Shown here: positions 24,992-33,810 of the stretch, piece after piece
Layout: every line of letters starts with the position of its first letter
How positions within the stretch are numbered: the stretch's first letter is position 1
Origin: Gemella sanguinis ATCC 700632
Lineage (GTDB): Bacteria; Bacillota; Bacilli; Staphylococcales; Gemellaceae
Direction: 5' to 3'
NCBI RefSeq assembly: GCF_000701685.1
Contig: NZ_JNJO01000012.1
Location: forward strand, 1-45,706
Length of the DNA: 45,706 nt
Made by a program: the position numbers and the translations under genes
The notes under the pieces: generated by a model
Told to the model about the DNA's origin: nothing
Seen by the model: only the letters and a program-made list of their open reading frames with translations
Databases searched by the model: none

Positions 24992-25477
24992 TTATTCTTT
25001 TCCTGCCTTATAAACATCATCCAGCAGTTTATTTATTTCTTCTTTTACCTCTTTTTCATACTTAGGTTTTTCTTCTTCTGTTAACTCCCTTCTAGGTTTT
25101 TCTTTATCTTGGTCAATAACACTACTAACTATATTCATATTTTTATCGAAAATTATAAACTTACTACGGTCATCTAGATAGGTATACAATTTTCCGTTGT
25201 CATCAGGAGATAGAATAATAACTTTTACTTTCCCTTTAGTTTCTAACTTTGGTATTCTATCCATAATCTTTAAGTCATAATCATCTACTTCATATCCCGC
25301 TTTTCTTACTTGTTCTGCATATCTTGTTGTATTCATTAATCTATCAAGTTGTTCAATCTCATTTCCTTTGTTATTTTCTCTTGTTAAGACTTTTGGTGGT
25401 ATTAATAAGTAACAAGTAACTATTATTGTTAAAACAGCGACTATACATAAAATTATTTTAATTTTCTTATTCAACAT
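24992..25477 (-). CDS. Membrane-anchored protein of unknown function
   Basis: This 161-residue protein has one N-terminal membrane anchor (about 7-26) and no lipobox or cleavage site that stands out. The outside part is charged, with KGKVKVIILSPDDNGKLYTYLDDRSKFIIFDKNMNIV suggesting a small beta domain, and a Lys/Glu-rich helical tail. No family is recognised. It lies alone on the reverse strand before the ABC exporter genes. Confidence 0.65.
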   Translation of the reverse strand: MLNKKIKIILCIVAVLTIIVTCYLLIPPKVLTRENNKGNEIEQLDRLMNTTRYAEQVRKAGYEVDDYDLKIMDRIPKLETKGKVKVIILSPDDNGKLYTYLDDRSKFIIFDKNMNIVSSVIDQDKEKPRRELTEEEKPKYEKEVKEEINKLLDDVYKAGKE

Positions 25478-25613
25478 GCTTTAATTTAACCCTTTCTAAA
25501 TAATCATAGAAATCTATTTCTGCCTACTTTCATCACACTATAAAAAGTACTAATTTGTAAGTTATTATACTATACTTTATACTATTTATCAAAATTATCT
25601 AATGCTTATAAAA

Positions 25614-25650
25614 AAGAATCTAAGTAATTATATTTTACTTAGATTCTTAT
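25614..25650 (-). terminator. Terminator of the ABC exporter pair
   Basis: AAGAATCTAAGTA and TACTTAGATTCTT, a perfect stem just after the stop of the second exporter gene. Confidence 0.85.
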
Positions 25651-25652
25651 AT

Positions 25653-27266
25653 TTATCCTTCTAATTTAACGATTTTATCACAAATAGATAGGGTAGATTT
25701 ATTATGAGATATAATAATTGTTATTTTATCTTCTTTATTAGCTTCTAGAGCTTTAAGAACTTCGATTTCACTGAAAATATCGATGTTTGCTGTTGCTTCA
25801 TCTAAGATTAGAAGTTTACTATCGTTATAGAATGAACGAGCAACAGATAGACGTTGTTTTTGCCCAGAACTAATATTTGAACTACGCTCCCCAACTATTT
25901 CTTGGTCTTCGCGTTTTAAGCTAGTTACGAAGTTTTTAAGATTTGTATTTCTTAAAGCATCGCTTAATCGATTTTTATCTAAATCTTTATCAAAGAAGTT
26001 TATATTATCTCTTATTGTCGCATTAAATAAATAGCTGTCTTGAAGGATAATAGAGCTGTTTTCTCTGAAATATCTATTATCTATATCTGCTAAGTCGACA
26101 TTATCAATAGTGATACTGCCATCCATACCTTCATCTGAGATAAATTTCATAATCAGTTTAGCGATTGTAGATTTACCACAACCACTAGGTCCGCTAATAC
26201 CGATGATTTCGCCTTTTTTAGCTGTTAGATTAATATTACTTAATACTGGAGTACCGCTATAGCTGTAAGATAGATTATCAATTTTTAGTTCATTGAAATC
26301 TACTACTTTTCCACTATTTTGATCTTCTTCTGGCATATTCATCAGCTCTAAAAATCTTTTACCACTAGCCATAGTTTGACTAAGCGTAGAAGCTAAGTTA
26401 CCCATATATAAAATAGGAATAAACGACACAATAAACATAGCCACTAAGGCAAGTATCATATTAGGTCTATCTAGTGAAGTAGTAGCGAAATAAATAAATG
26501 CCAATACTCCAAAATTATATGTAACAACATTAAGTGCATTTAAATCAATTAAAAATTTATTTTTTACATAAGAGCTACGTGTTAATTCCTCTGTCTCATC
26601 AATAATTGCTTGTTTTGCTTCTCTAACTTTATTATATTGTAAAGTTTCAAAGATTCCATAGGCTTGTTCTGAAGAATTATTATTTACCTTTGTAAGTTTT
26701 CTTCTGTATTTTTCTCCGACTAATTGACCTCTATTTTTAAAGCTTAGCGGATAAACAAGTCCAATAATAATATAGACAGCTAATGCGATAAAAGCAAGCT
26801 TGAAGCTAAAGAACATTAGGAATATAGTTACGGCTAAACTTTGAACGATATAAATCATAAATGGAGTAATTGTATGAGCGTAGAAAACCTCTAATAATTC
26901 AATATCAGTAGTAATAATAGTCATATAATCTCCAGAAGTGTTTCGCGTGAAACTATCGATAGAAATCTTCTTAAATTTGTTTAGTACTTTAACTCTTAGG
27001 GTATGCAGCACCTTGAATGCTACGTAGTGATTTAACAATTGTTCAGTATAACTAAATAATCCTTTTAAAATAGCTAATGCAAAAATTATAAAAAATAATA
27101 TTACTGCAATAGTAGTTATTTTTGTTAAAAAGAATAATGCTAGGAAGTAGGTAAATACTACAAGTGTTAGGTGTCCTAAACTACCAAACAGTGTTGCGCG
27201 AAGTAGAGGACGTTTAAAGTCTTTAGCGATTGCTAAAAGTTGTTTTAATTCTTTTAAAGAAGTCAT
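25653..27266 (-). CDS. ABC exporter half-transporter, CydC-like
   Basis: This 537-residue protein has six membrane segments in the first 300 residues and a C-terminal ATPase with Walker A GPSGCGKS, signature SSGQKQRL, Walker B LLILDEAT and switch His in ISHNKST. The start overlaps the stop of the previous gene by one base, with the ribosome site (AAGGAGG) inside it, so the two subunits are made together. Pair, order and sequence style resemble CydDC-type heterodimeric exporters. The coding sequence carries parS-like site 5. Confidence 0.85.
   Translation of the reverse strand: MTSLKELKQLLAIAKDFKRPLLRATLFGSLGHLTLVVFTYFLALFFLTKITTIAVILFFIIFALAILKGLFSYTEQLLNHYVAFKVLHTLRVKVLNKFKKISIDSFTRNTSGDYMTIITTDIELLEVFYAHTITPFMIYIVQSLAVTIFLMFFSFKLAFIALAVYIIIGLVYPLSFKNRGQLVGEKYRRKLTKVNNNSSEQAYGIFETLQYNKVREAKQAIIDETEELTRSSYVKNKFLIDLNALNVVTYNFGVLAFIYFATTSLDRPNMILALVAMFIVSFIPILYMGNLASTLSQTMASGKRFLELMNMPEEDQNSGKVVDFNELKIDNLSYSYSGTPVLSNINLTAKKGEIIGISGPSGCGKSTIAKLIMKFISDEGMDGSITIDNVDLADIDNRYFRENSSIILQDSYLFNATIRDNINFFDKDLDKNRLSDALRNTNLKNFVTSLKREDQEIVGERSSNISSGQKQRLSVARSFYNDSKLLILDEATANIDIFSEIEVLKALEANKEDKITIIISHNKSTLSICDKIVKLEG
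26939..26954. promoter_or_regulatory. parS: parS-like site 5 (inside an ABC exporter gene)
   Basis: TGTTTCGCGTGAAACT, two mismatches to TGTTTCACGTGAAACA and the same variant centre (GCGT) as site 1. Confidence 0.7.
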
Positions 27267-28987
27267 TATTCTACCTCCTTAGCTGAAAATTTTGATTTTA
27301 GTTCTTGTTGATCATTAAATAATCGTTTGTAAAGTGAAGGAGAATCTAGTAATTCGTCATGTGTACCTTCTTCGATTATTTTTTTATCTTTAAGAACATA
27401 AATGTTATCAGAGTTTGTAATTGTTTCTAAATCGTGAGAGATTATAATAATTATTTTTTCTTCTTTAATTGAATCGAAGGCAGAAAGAACGATATTTTTA
27501 CTATAGTCATCTATATTAGAAACAGCTTCATCTAGTATATAAATGTAACTATTTTTTAGAATAGCTTTTGCGGCAAGTAGACGTTGTTTTTGACCACCAG
27601 AAAGGTTACCCGCCCCAGCAGTAAGCTCATAGTCTAAGCCACCATTTTTAATTACAAAGTCTTTTAGATTCACTTTTTCTAATGTATTAAACATATCTTC
27701 TTCCGTGATGTATTTACTTACGGTTAAGTGATCGCGGATAGTTCCTTTTACTAAGTAACTATCGTTTGTAATAAGTGTTGTAATTTTTAACATTTCATCA
27801 GTAGGGATTGCATCGATATCACAAGTATCATATTTAATAGTCCCTGAATAATTAGAGTATAAACCAAGGATAAGTTTAACAAGTGTAGATTTTCCACTAC
27901 CACTTTCACCAACAAAAGCTATTTTAGTACTTGGTTTAAGAATCATATTTATATCTTCTAATGTAGTGTTATCACCGTAAGAGAATCCAACATTACTTAA
28001 AACAATATTTTTTCCTGGTGTTAGGGTAATATCATTATTTTTTTCTTGTTCAGGATAGTCAAGAAGTTTATAGATATTATCTAATTCTACATTACCTTTC
28101 ATAGAAATGTGGAATAGTCCACCTAAAGCACGAAGCGGTTTAAAACATTCTAAAGATGCTACAATAACAAAGATAATAAGTTTATTATCTTTAACGATAA
28201 ATATCGCAATAATTGATAAAACAAAAATCGAAATATAAGTAATAGCGTCCATTACATTAATTGAATTTAACTGATGACGTAAAAGAGCCATAGTTGATTT
28301 TCTATATTTAGAACTACGTGTATCTACATCACCAGCTACGCTATCTTCTTTACCGTAGATTTTAGCAGTTGTAAAACCAGCTAGTCTATCATAGAAAACT
28401 TCTGATAAGTTTAAGAAATCACTGAAGTTTTGCTTATTTGCCTTTTTAGATTTTTTAATAATAATCATAATAGAAATAGGAATCAGTGGGTAAAGAAGTA
28501 ACATCGCTACAAATAGTAGAATATGTATTTTTCCATAGATTACAAATGAGCTAAGCACTATTAATAGTGTTGCGAACATTTGTGGTACAAATTTATTAAA
28601 GTAAAACTCTATATTAACAATAGAAGATGAGTTCATCACAAGAAGGCTCCCAGTATTAACCGCCTCAGTATAGTTAAGAGACAGACGTTCTACTTTATTA
28701 TAAATTTCTTGACGTAAAGTATTTCTCACCTGTTTAGAAATTTTATGGCTAAAGAAATTATCCCCAGTAGTTGCAAGGTAATAAAGAACAAAACTTAGTG
28801 CAGTTCGTAGTGTAAAAGTAAGAATATAACTAATAGGGTATTCACCGCTAAGTAGGGTAAATAGGAAGTCTACAAAGTTATATATGAAAAAAAGCGAACA
28901 CCAGAATGCGACTAGTTTGCAAAATGCAACGAGATAAACTTCTTTTTTGATATTAAAAAGAGCCAGAGCTCTACCGTCAATTTTCAT
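27266..28987 (-). CDS. ABC exporter half-transporter, CydD-like
   Basis: This 573-residue protein has six membrane segments and an ATPase with Walker A GESGSGKS, signature LSGGQKQRL, Walker B YILDEAVS and ISHDLET. The segment ECFKPLRALGGLFHISMKGN (about 282-301) is close to the CydD hallmark PLR-LG-x-x-x-H-x-x-x-x-G. CydDC exports glutathione/cysteine or handles heme for cytochrome bd assembly; no cydAB is in this window, so the name stays provisional. First gene of a two-gene operon, with ATG at 28987 after GGAGGC. Confidence 0.85.
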   Translation of the reverse strand: MKIDGRALALFNIKKEVYLVAFCKLVAFWCSLFFIYNFVDFLFTLLSGEYPISYILTFTLRTALSFVLYYLATTGDNFFSHKISKQVRNTLRQEIYNKVERLSLNYTEAVNTGSLLVMNSSSIVNIEFYFNKFVPQMFATLLIVLSSFVIYGKIHILLFVAMLLLYPLIPISIMIIIKKSKKANKQNFSDFLNLSEVFYDRLAGFTTAKIYGKEDSVAGDVDTRSSKYRKSTMALLRHQLNSINVMDAITYISIFVLSIIAIFIVKDNKLIIFVIVASLECFKPLRALGGLFHISMKGNVELDNIYKLLDYPEQEKNNDITLTPGKNIVLSNVGFSYGDNTTLEDINMILKPSTKIAFVGESGSGKSTLVKLILGLYSNYSGTIKYDTCDIDAIPTDEMLKITTLITNDSYLVKGTIRDHLTVSKYITEEDMFNTLEKVNLKDFVIKNGGLDYELTAGAGNLSGGQKQRLLAAKAILKNSYIYILDEAVSNIDDYSKNIVLSAFDSIKEEKIIIIISHDLETITNSDNIYVLKDKKIIEEGTHDELLDSPSLYKRLFNDQQELKSKFSAKEVE

Positions 28988-29283
28988 ATTGCCTCCTTAA
29001 ATAAGTTAGTTTATGATTGAAAACATCAATCAGATAAGGTAATATAACATTAAAGAGTAAGTATAGTTCATCTGTTGATATTTACTATCAATTATATCTT
29101 ATTTATTATACTATATTGTGCAAATAAATGAAATAGTAAAAGAAAATATTACGAAAATGTTCAAAAAAATCTATGTTTTATAGCGAAATAACAAAAGTCA
29201 AAAAAGGTAAAAAATATAAGCTATATTTTAAGTTGCTAAAATATAATATAGGAACATTAATAGATTAGGAGGAATTTATTAAG

Positions 29284-29571
29284 ATGAAAGTTATAAACAA
29301 ATTATGGAATAAATTTCTTGGTTATTTAGAGGATAAGAAAATTTATAGAACATATGACGGCGCATTATTCGCTGGTGTATGTAGTGGAATTAGTAAAAGA
29401 TTTGGAATAAGTTTAAGTTTAGTAAGAGTATTATTTTTATTAACAGGAATAGCCTTTATCGGTAGTCCATTAATACTGTACTTCTTGCTAGTAATAATAA
29501 TGCCGGCAGAACCAAGAAAACAAAGATATAGAAAACCAAGTTATATTGACGTAAGAGCTTGGGAGAAATAA
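29284..29571 (+). CDS. PspC-domain membrane protein
   Basis: This 95-residue protein has a PspC domain (about 22-80): RTYDGALFAGVCSGISKRFGISLSLVRVLF, then one membrane segment ending in VIIMPAEP. PspC proteins act at the membrane in envelope stress and in secretin or peptide tolerance. The short basic C-tail (KQRYRKPSYIDVRAWEK) has no other domain. It is monocistronic, with AGGAGG upstream. Confidence 0.88.
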   Translation: MKVINKLWNKFLGYLEDKKIYRTYDGALFAGVCSGISKRFGISLSLVRVLFLLTGIAFIGSPLILYFLLVIIMPAEPRKQRYRKPSYIDVRAWEK

Positions 29572-29606
29572 ATAATTGTTTCTAAATAAAAGAAACGCAA
29601 AAAAAT

Positions 29607-29642
29607 AAAACAGGATTGACTAAAAATCAGTCCTGTTTTTTT
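29607..29642 (+). terminator. Terminator of the PspC gene (copy 1 of a repeated terminator)
   Basis: AAAACAGGATTGA and TCAGTCCTGTTTT enclose CTAAAAA, followed by T. The same 30-base block recurs at 33049-33084 with one base change. Confidence 0.9.
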
Positions 29643-29744
29643 CTATATTTTTTGTTATATCCTGATTATATATAATTAGTAAAATTATGATATAATAGAG
29701 AAAATAAAAGGGAACGAAATATCCGGAAAGGAATTAAAAATCAT

Positions 29745-30980
29745 ATGAAAAAACTTATAAATAGAATAGCAAATGTTTTTAGAAAAAAATCAGAAGACTC
29801 AAATAATGGGAGTGAAATATTTGAATATCACGCACTTATAAAAGAAGATGGTCAGTATAAAATAATATGGAGCAGAGATGGTAAATCTTTTGAATATGAA
29901 ATCTCAGAGACTTTAGCGAATAAATCAAGAAAGTCAGATAAAGGTGCGCTAGAAGTAATGTTCTATGTAGAGCATAATAGATGGCCGCAAGAAGGGGAGC
30001 TAGATAATTATCACCAAGTAAAAGTAAAGACATATAGAGGATCGTTGTTTACAATTTATGTTGAGGATGACAAGTATGAAATAGGGTTTGAGAGTGAACA
30101 CGGTCATATGAACTTAGGAGATGAAAAATTTCCTATAACGAAAGAACTAAAGGAAAAAGCTTTTAAATCATATGAAGACGCAGAAGCGGTAATGTGGTAT
30201 GCGTTGACGGGGGCTTGGTTATCCGATGGTAAGGAAGAAGTCTTTAGAAGATTCTTTAGAAGGTTTCCAAAATTCATACTTGTAAACCCAGAAAAATATA
30301 AAGGATTATTTTCGGAAGAAGAGTATGAGCATATATTGACAGTTGCTAAAGAAACAGAAGAAAGAGAAACTGAAGAAGCTAGGGAAAGAATTAGAGAAAA
30401 GATTCGTGAAGAACCTGAGTTGATACTATTGGATACTGAGAGAAGAAAACAGTTATTTTCAAAAGAGGAGTTTGAATATCTATTTTCACTTGCATTAGAC
30501 AAAGAAAGAGAATATATTAGAGAAAATCCTGTAAATATATTAGTGTATCCAGGGAGAAATCAAAGATTATTTTCAAATGAGGAGGAGTACAATCGCCTAG
30601 TTTCACTTGCAGAAGAACAATGGGAAAAGGAAAAAGGGGATGTAAGATATAGCTTAAAAACCGCTGATGACGGAGAAACAAGATATTTTGAAAAGATAAC
30701 ACTAGAAGCTATAGTAAGGAATCAGAAAGCTCGTAAAGAATATATTAGAAAGAATCCTGAAAGTATGTTAGAGAGTATACAAGAAGGCAAAGATCTGTTT
30801 TTAGAGGAAGAATTTGAATCTATCTTATCATTAATAGAAGAACGAGAGAAGGAAAGAAAAGCTATTCGTAAAAACCCAGAGCTTATATTGGAAAAAATAG
30901 AAGAAAATAGAAAACTATTTTTATCAGAAGAAGAATTTAACCATTTAGTGTCGATTGCTAAGGAAAAAAAGAATTCTTAA
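29745..30980 (+). CDS. Repeat protein, cytoplasmic half of a split paralogue family
   Basis: This 411-residue protein has no signal or membrane segment. An N-terminal domain (about 30-165) contains two internal copies of K-S-x-x-(S/D)-(K/E)-x-A-x-x-V-M-x-Y-x-x-x-x-x-W. Five 33-residue repeats follow (171-203, 220-252, 258-290, 334-366 and 374-407), with the pattern (R/K)-x-x-P-x-x-I-L-x5-7-(K/R)-x-L-F-x-x-E-E-(F/Y)-x-x-L-x-S-x-A-x-E. The N-domain is clearly shared with the gene at 31752. I do not recognise the family. It is followed after 10 bp by the gene for the missing membrane half. Confidence 0.8.
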   Translation: MKKLINRIANVFRKKSEDSNNGSEIFEYHALIKEDGQYKIIWSRDGKSFEYEISETLANKSRKSDKGALEVMFYVEHNRWPQEGELDNYHQVKVKTYRGSLFTIYVEDDKYEIGFESEHGHMNLGDEKFPITKELKEKAFKSYEDAEAVMWYALTGAWLSDGKEEVFRRFFRRFPKFILVNPEKYKGLFSEEEYEHILTVAKETEERETEEARERIREKIREEPELILLDTERRKQLFSKEEFEYLFSLALDKEREYIRENPVNILVYPGRNQRLFSNEEEYNRLVSLAEEQWEKEKGDVRYSLKTADDGETRYFEKITLEAIVRNQKARKEYIRKNPESMLESIQEGKDLFLEEEFESILSLIEEREKERKAIRKNPELILEKIEENRKLFLSEEEFNHLVSIAKEKKNS

Positions 30981-30990
30981 GGAATAAACT

Positions 30991-31581
30991 ATGAATAAGT
31001 TAAGCAAAAAATGGAAGATATCTATAATGGCTATAGCAGTTTTGTTAGGCAGTCTATATGGCATTTATAAAGCAAACAACAGAAATGCATTTGAAGAAAT
31101 GTTCAACTCATACTATAATTTTGTACCGATATCGGCTCTATATAATATGCCGCAAATAGAGCCAATACCTAGAGATAATATAGGAGCTGATGTTGTAGTA
31201 TTAAACTATAAAGAAAATAATAATGAACGGGAGATAGATATTACATTAGTAGGTGATGATAATGAAAGTATTTCAATATTTTACTCTGTATTAATATCTG
31301 ATGGAGTACATTTAGCTATAAATTATAGTTATGATATAAATAGTCATAAATTAAGAAATTATGTAAGTTTCTACGGAGATAATGTTCCAAAGACTAAAGA
31401 TGAAAAAAAACAAATTGAAGAACTACTCAAACAATATAATATTTCTAAAGAACAGCTACAAAAAATATCAGATGAAGGATTAGATAGAGTACTGACGGAC
31501 TGGAAAAGGTATAGTAATAGCCCATATTCAAGAGATAATATGGGAAGACTAACGATAGAAAAAGATGAGTTTTTAAGGTGA
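30991..31581 (+). CDS. Membrane-anchored exported domain, other half of the split paralogue
   Basis: This 196-residue protein has a short basic start, one membrane segment (about 10-27) and an exported domain. It aligns along its whole length with the C-terminal part of the 31752 product: N-x-N-A-F-x-E-M-x-N-S-Y-Y, MPQ, YSYDI...KL.NYV, YNISK, LTDWK-x-x-S-x-SPYS-x-DNMG and TIEKDE. ATG 30991 has AAGGAA upstream and is coupled to the preceding gene. No known domain is named. Confidence 0.8.
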   Translation: MNKLSKKWKISIMAIAVLLGSLYGIYKANNRNAFEEMFNSYYNFVPISALYNMPQIEPIPRDNIGADVVVLNYKENNNEREIDITLVGDDNESISIFYSVLISDGVHLAINYSYDINSHKLRNYVSFYGDNVPKTKDEKKQIEELLKQYNISKEQLQKISDEGLDRVLTDWKRYSNSPYSRDNMGRLTIEKDEFLR

Positions 31582-31599
31582 TAAATTAAATATAGATAT

Positions 31600-31637
31600 A
31601 ATAAGGTTGTGGCTTAAGTAAAGTTACAACCTTATTG
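31600..31637 (+). terminator. Terminator after the split gene pair
   Basis: AATAAGGTTGT and ACAACCTTATT arms with a 15-base loop. Confidence 0.8.
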
Positions 31638-31751
31638 TTATAATTACTCAATAATAGTATAATAAAGATAAATAATATAAGGTTTTAAATAAGGGAGAAA
31701 TAAGTTAGTTTAAGCGTAACTAGTATACTGAAAAAAAGGGGCGATTGAAAA

Positions 31752-33047
31752 ATGCAGGAAGTAGAAATAGAAACTTATAAACATCATGGAATATGGATAA
31801 GTGGTGATGAGTATAATATATTTTGGTTTAGAGGTAAAGAATATTTCAGTTATGATGCAACGGAAGAATTGGTAGAGAAATCAAGAAAATCAGATAAAGA
31901 TGCATTAGAGGTAATGTTTTATTTAGAACATAAAAGATGGCCCGAAGAAGGTGAATTAGAAAACTACAATAAAACAGATATTAAAACATATGTAGGAGAC
32001 GGATTTTTAATTTATGAAGAAAATGGAGAATATGAAATAGAAATAGAAAGAGATTGGGGAAAAGCACAACGTTATCCTATAAATAAAGAGCTCAAAGAAA
32101 AAGCGCTAAAGTCCTCTAGAGATGGATACGAAGTCGCAATATATGCAGAAACGGGACGATGGCCCTTAAAAGATCAAGATGAGGTAGACAGAGAATTCCT
32201 TAGGAAATATCCTGAATTCATTCTTAAAAACCCTGAATTTAATAAAAAACTATTTTCAGAAGAAGAATATGAACACTTAGTAAAACTTGCAAAAGAAGAA
32301 CAAGAAAAAGAAAAAATAGCGGAGAGAGAAAAAGAAGAAATTAGAGGGAATCCAGAACTTATCTCATGGGTATCAGAGAAAAAAAGAAATTTATTTTCCA
32401 AAGAAGAGATAGAGCGTTTAGAGGTGCTTGCAAAAGAAAACAAAAAAATTCATAAAAAGAAAATAAGAAAACGATGGGGAAAAATTATAGTAGCAAGTGC
32501 AGTAGTACTTATATTCTTGAGTGGAGGGTTATATGGATATTTTAAAATAAGTAATAAAAATGCATTTCAAGAGATGTATAACTCATATTATCATTTATCC
32601 CCTTATAAGTCAGTTGAATATATGCCACAATTAAACGAGCATTATAGACCAACAAAAACACTGTGGGATACACTTACACATTTATATTCTAATAAAGCAA
32701 GCTTGACATACAAAGGTTTTAAAAAAAGTATAACCTTAGTAGAAGATGGTCAAATAGTATTGGAAAAGTATATCCCAATATCGGAGGATGCAAGTATAGA
32801 AATATACTATTCATATGATATAAAGGCCTATAAATTAACCAATTATGTAATTGCAAAAGAAGGGTCTAAAGAAGTACCAGTAGAAGACTTTCTGGAAAAA
32901 TATAACATCTCAAAAGGATACATAAAAGCAGTATCAGATAAATTGTTAGATAGTGTATTGACTGATTGGAAGAACTTTAGCGGTAGCCCATATTCAAAAG
33001 ATAATATGGGAACAATAACAATTGAAAAAGATGAAATATTAAAATAA
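31752..33047 (+). CDS. Fused repeat and membrane protein, full-length member of the family
   Basis: The 431-residue protein has an N-terminal domain (about 10-145) with two internal motif copies (KSRKSDKDALEVMFYLEHKRWP; KSSRDGYEVAIYAETGRWP). Two 33-residue repeats (148-181 and 197-229), a basic stretch, one membrane segment (about 244-264) and an exported domain (about 268-431) follow. It contains in one chain what the two preceding genes carry separately. Topology is probably repeats inside and C-terminal domain outside. ATG 31752 has AAGGGG upstream. Function is unknown; a cytoplasm-to-surface link is only inferred from layout. Confidence 0.82.
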   Translation: MQEVEIETYKHHGIWISGDEYNIFWFRGKEYFSYDATEELVEKSRKSDKDALEVMFYLEHKRWPEEGELENYNKTDIKTYVGDGFLIYEENGEYEIEIERDWGKAQRYPINKELKEKALKSSRDGYEVAIYAETGRWPLKDQDEVDREFLRKYPEFILKNPEFNKKLFSEEEYEHLVKLAKEEQEKEKIAEREKEEIRGNPELISWVSEKKRNLFSKEEIERLEVLAKENKKIHKKKIRKRWGKIIVASAVVLIFLSGGLYGYFKISNKNAFQEMYNSYYHLSPYKSVEYMPQLNEHYRPTKTLWDTLTHLYSNKASLTYKGFKKSITLVEDGQIVLEKYIPISEDASIEIYYSYDIKAYKLTNYVIAKEGSKEVPVEDFLEKYNISKGYIKAVSDKLLDSVLTDWKNFSGSPYSKDNMGTITIEKDEILK

Positions 33048-33048
33048 C

Positions 33049-33084
33049 AAAAACAGGATTGACTAAAAATCAATCCTGTTTGTT
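33049..33084. terminator. Terminator (copy 2 of the repeated terminator)
   Basis: AAACAGGATTGA and TCAATCCTGTTT around CTAAAAA. Near-identical to 29607-29642. It lies between converging genes and can serve both the repeat protein and nanE. Confidence 0.88.
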
Positions 33085-33783
33085 CTATTTCACAGCGTTA
33101 ATAAATCTTGATGCTATCTCTTTTGGACGAGTAATAGCTCCACCTACAACTACACTAAATGCTCCAGCATCATAGGCAGCTTTTGCATTTTCAGGGTAGT
33201 GGATTCTACCTTCTGCAATAATAGGTATTGAGATGTTTTTTGATAAATCTGAAATAAGTTTTAAGTCAACTTCATCAGGTCTTTTCGCAGTGTTTTCTGT
33301 ATAACCACTTAGAGTAGTACCGACAAGATCCACACCTATTTTTTCAGCATTGATTCCTTCTTCTAATGTTGCGATATCAGCCATAAGAATAATATCAGGA
33401 TATTTTTCTTTAATTTCTTTTACGAAATCATTTATTGTTGACCCGTCAAAACGTGGACGAAGTGTACAATCTAGAGCGATAATTTCACAACCTGTTTCTA
33501 CTAGTTCATCAACTTCTTTCATAGTAGCTGTTATAAATTGTGACATACCTTCGTAGCTGCGTTTAATAATACCGATAATAGGTAAGTCTACTTGCTGTTG
33601 AATTTCTTTGATGTCACGTACTCCTTGGGCACGGATTCCTACTGCACCAGCTTCTTTAGCGGCTAAAGCCATAAGAGGCATAATGCCACCTTTTTCTGTA
33701 TATAGTGGTTCACCAGGAAGAGCTTGGCAAGAAACGATGATACCACCTTTAATTTGCTCTAAAATTTCATTTTTTTTGTTCAT
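33085..33783 (-). CDS. nanE: N-acetylmannosamine-6-phosphate 2-epimerase
   Basis: The start is taken as ATG 33783 ([20 protein letters not shown]), which has GGAG 8 bases upstream; a longer frame to 33804 has none and would overlap the regulator gene. The 232-residue TIM-barrel has NanE motifs [31 protein letters not shown] and [10 protein letters not shown]. It converts ManNAc-6-P to GlcNAc-6-P, the step after NanK. A predicted operator overlaps the spacer before it. Confidence 0.94.
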   Translation of the reverse strand: MNKKNEILEQIKGGIIVSCQALPGEPLYTEKGGIMPLMALAAKEAGAVGIRAQGVRDIKEIQQQVDLPIIGIIKRSYEGMSQFITATMKEVDELVETGCEIIALDCTLRPRFDGSTINDFVKEIKEKYPDIILMADIATLEEGINAEKIGVDLVGTTLSGYTENTAKRPDEVDLKLISDLSKNISIPIIAEGRIHYPENAKAAYDAGAFSVVVGGAITRPKEIASRFINAVK

Positions 33784-33797
33784 AACAAACTCCAATC

Positions 33798-33810
33798 TTA
33801 ACACATTAAT
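33798..33810 (-). promoter_or_regulatory. Predicted GntR operator, nanE copy
   Basis: TTAACACATTAAT (reverse strand ATTAATGTGTTAA), 15 bp before the nanE start and overlapping the stop of the regulator gene. Confidence 0.65.

Noticed and set aside
30965-30971. Slippery heptamer A AAA AAG at the end of the 29745 gene as a programmed frameshift joining the split pair
   Set aside because: After a -1 shift the frame stops at the TGA overlapping the next ATG, and after +1 it meets TAA within a few codons; neither fuses the two genes, so they are coupled separate genes.
33783-33804. Longer nanE start
   Set aside because: No ribosome site, and the added residues (MLRLEFV) are not part of the NanE family start.
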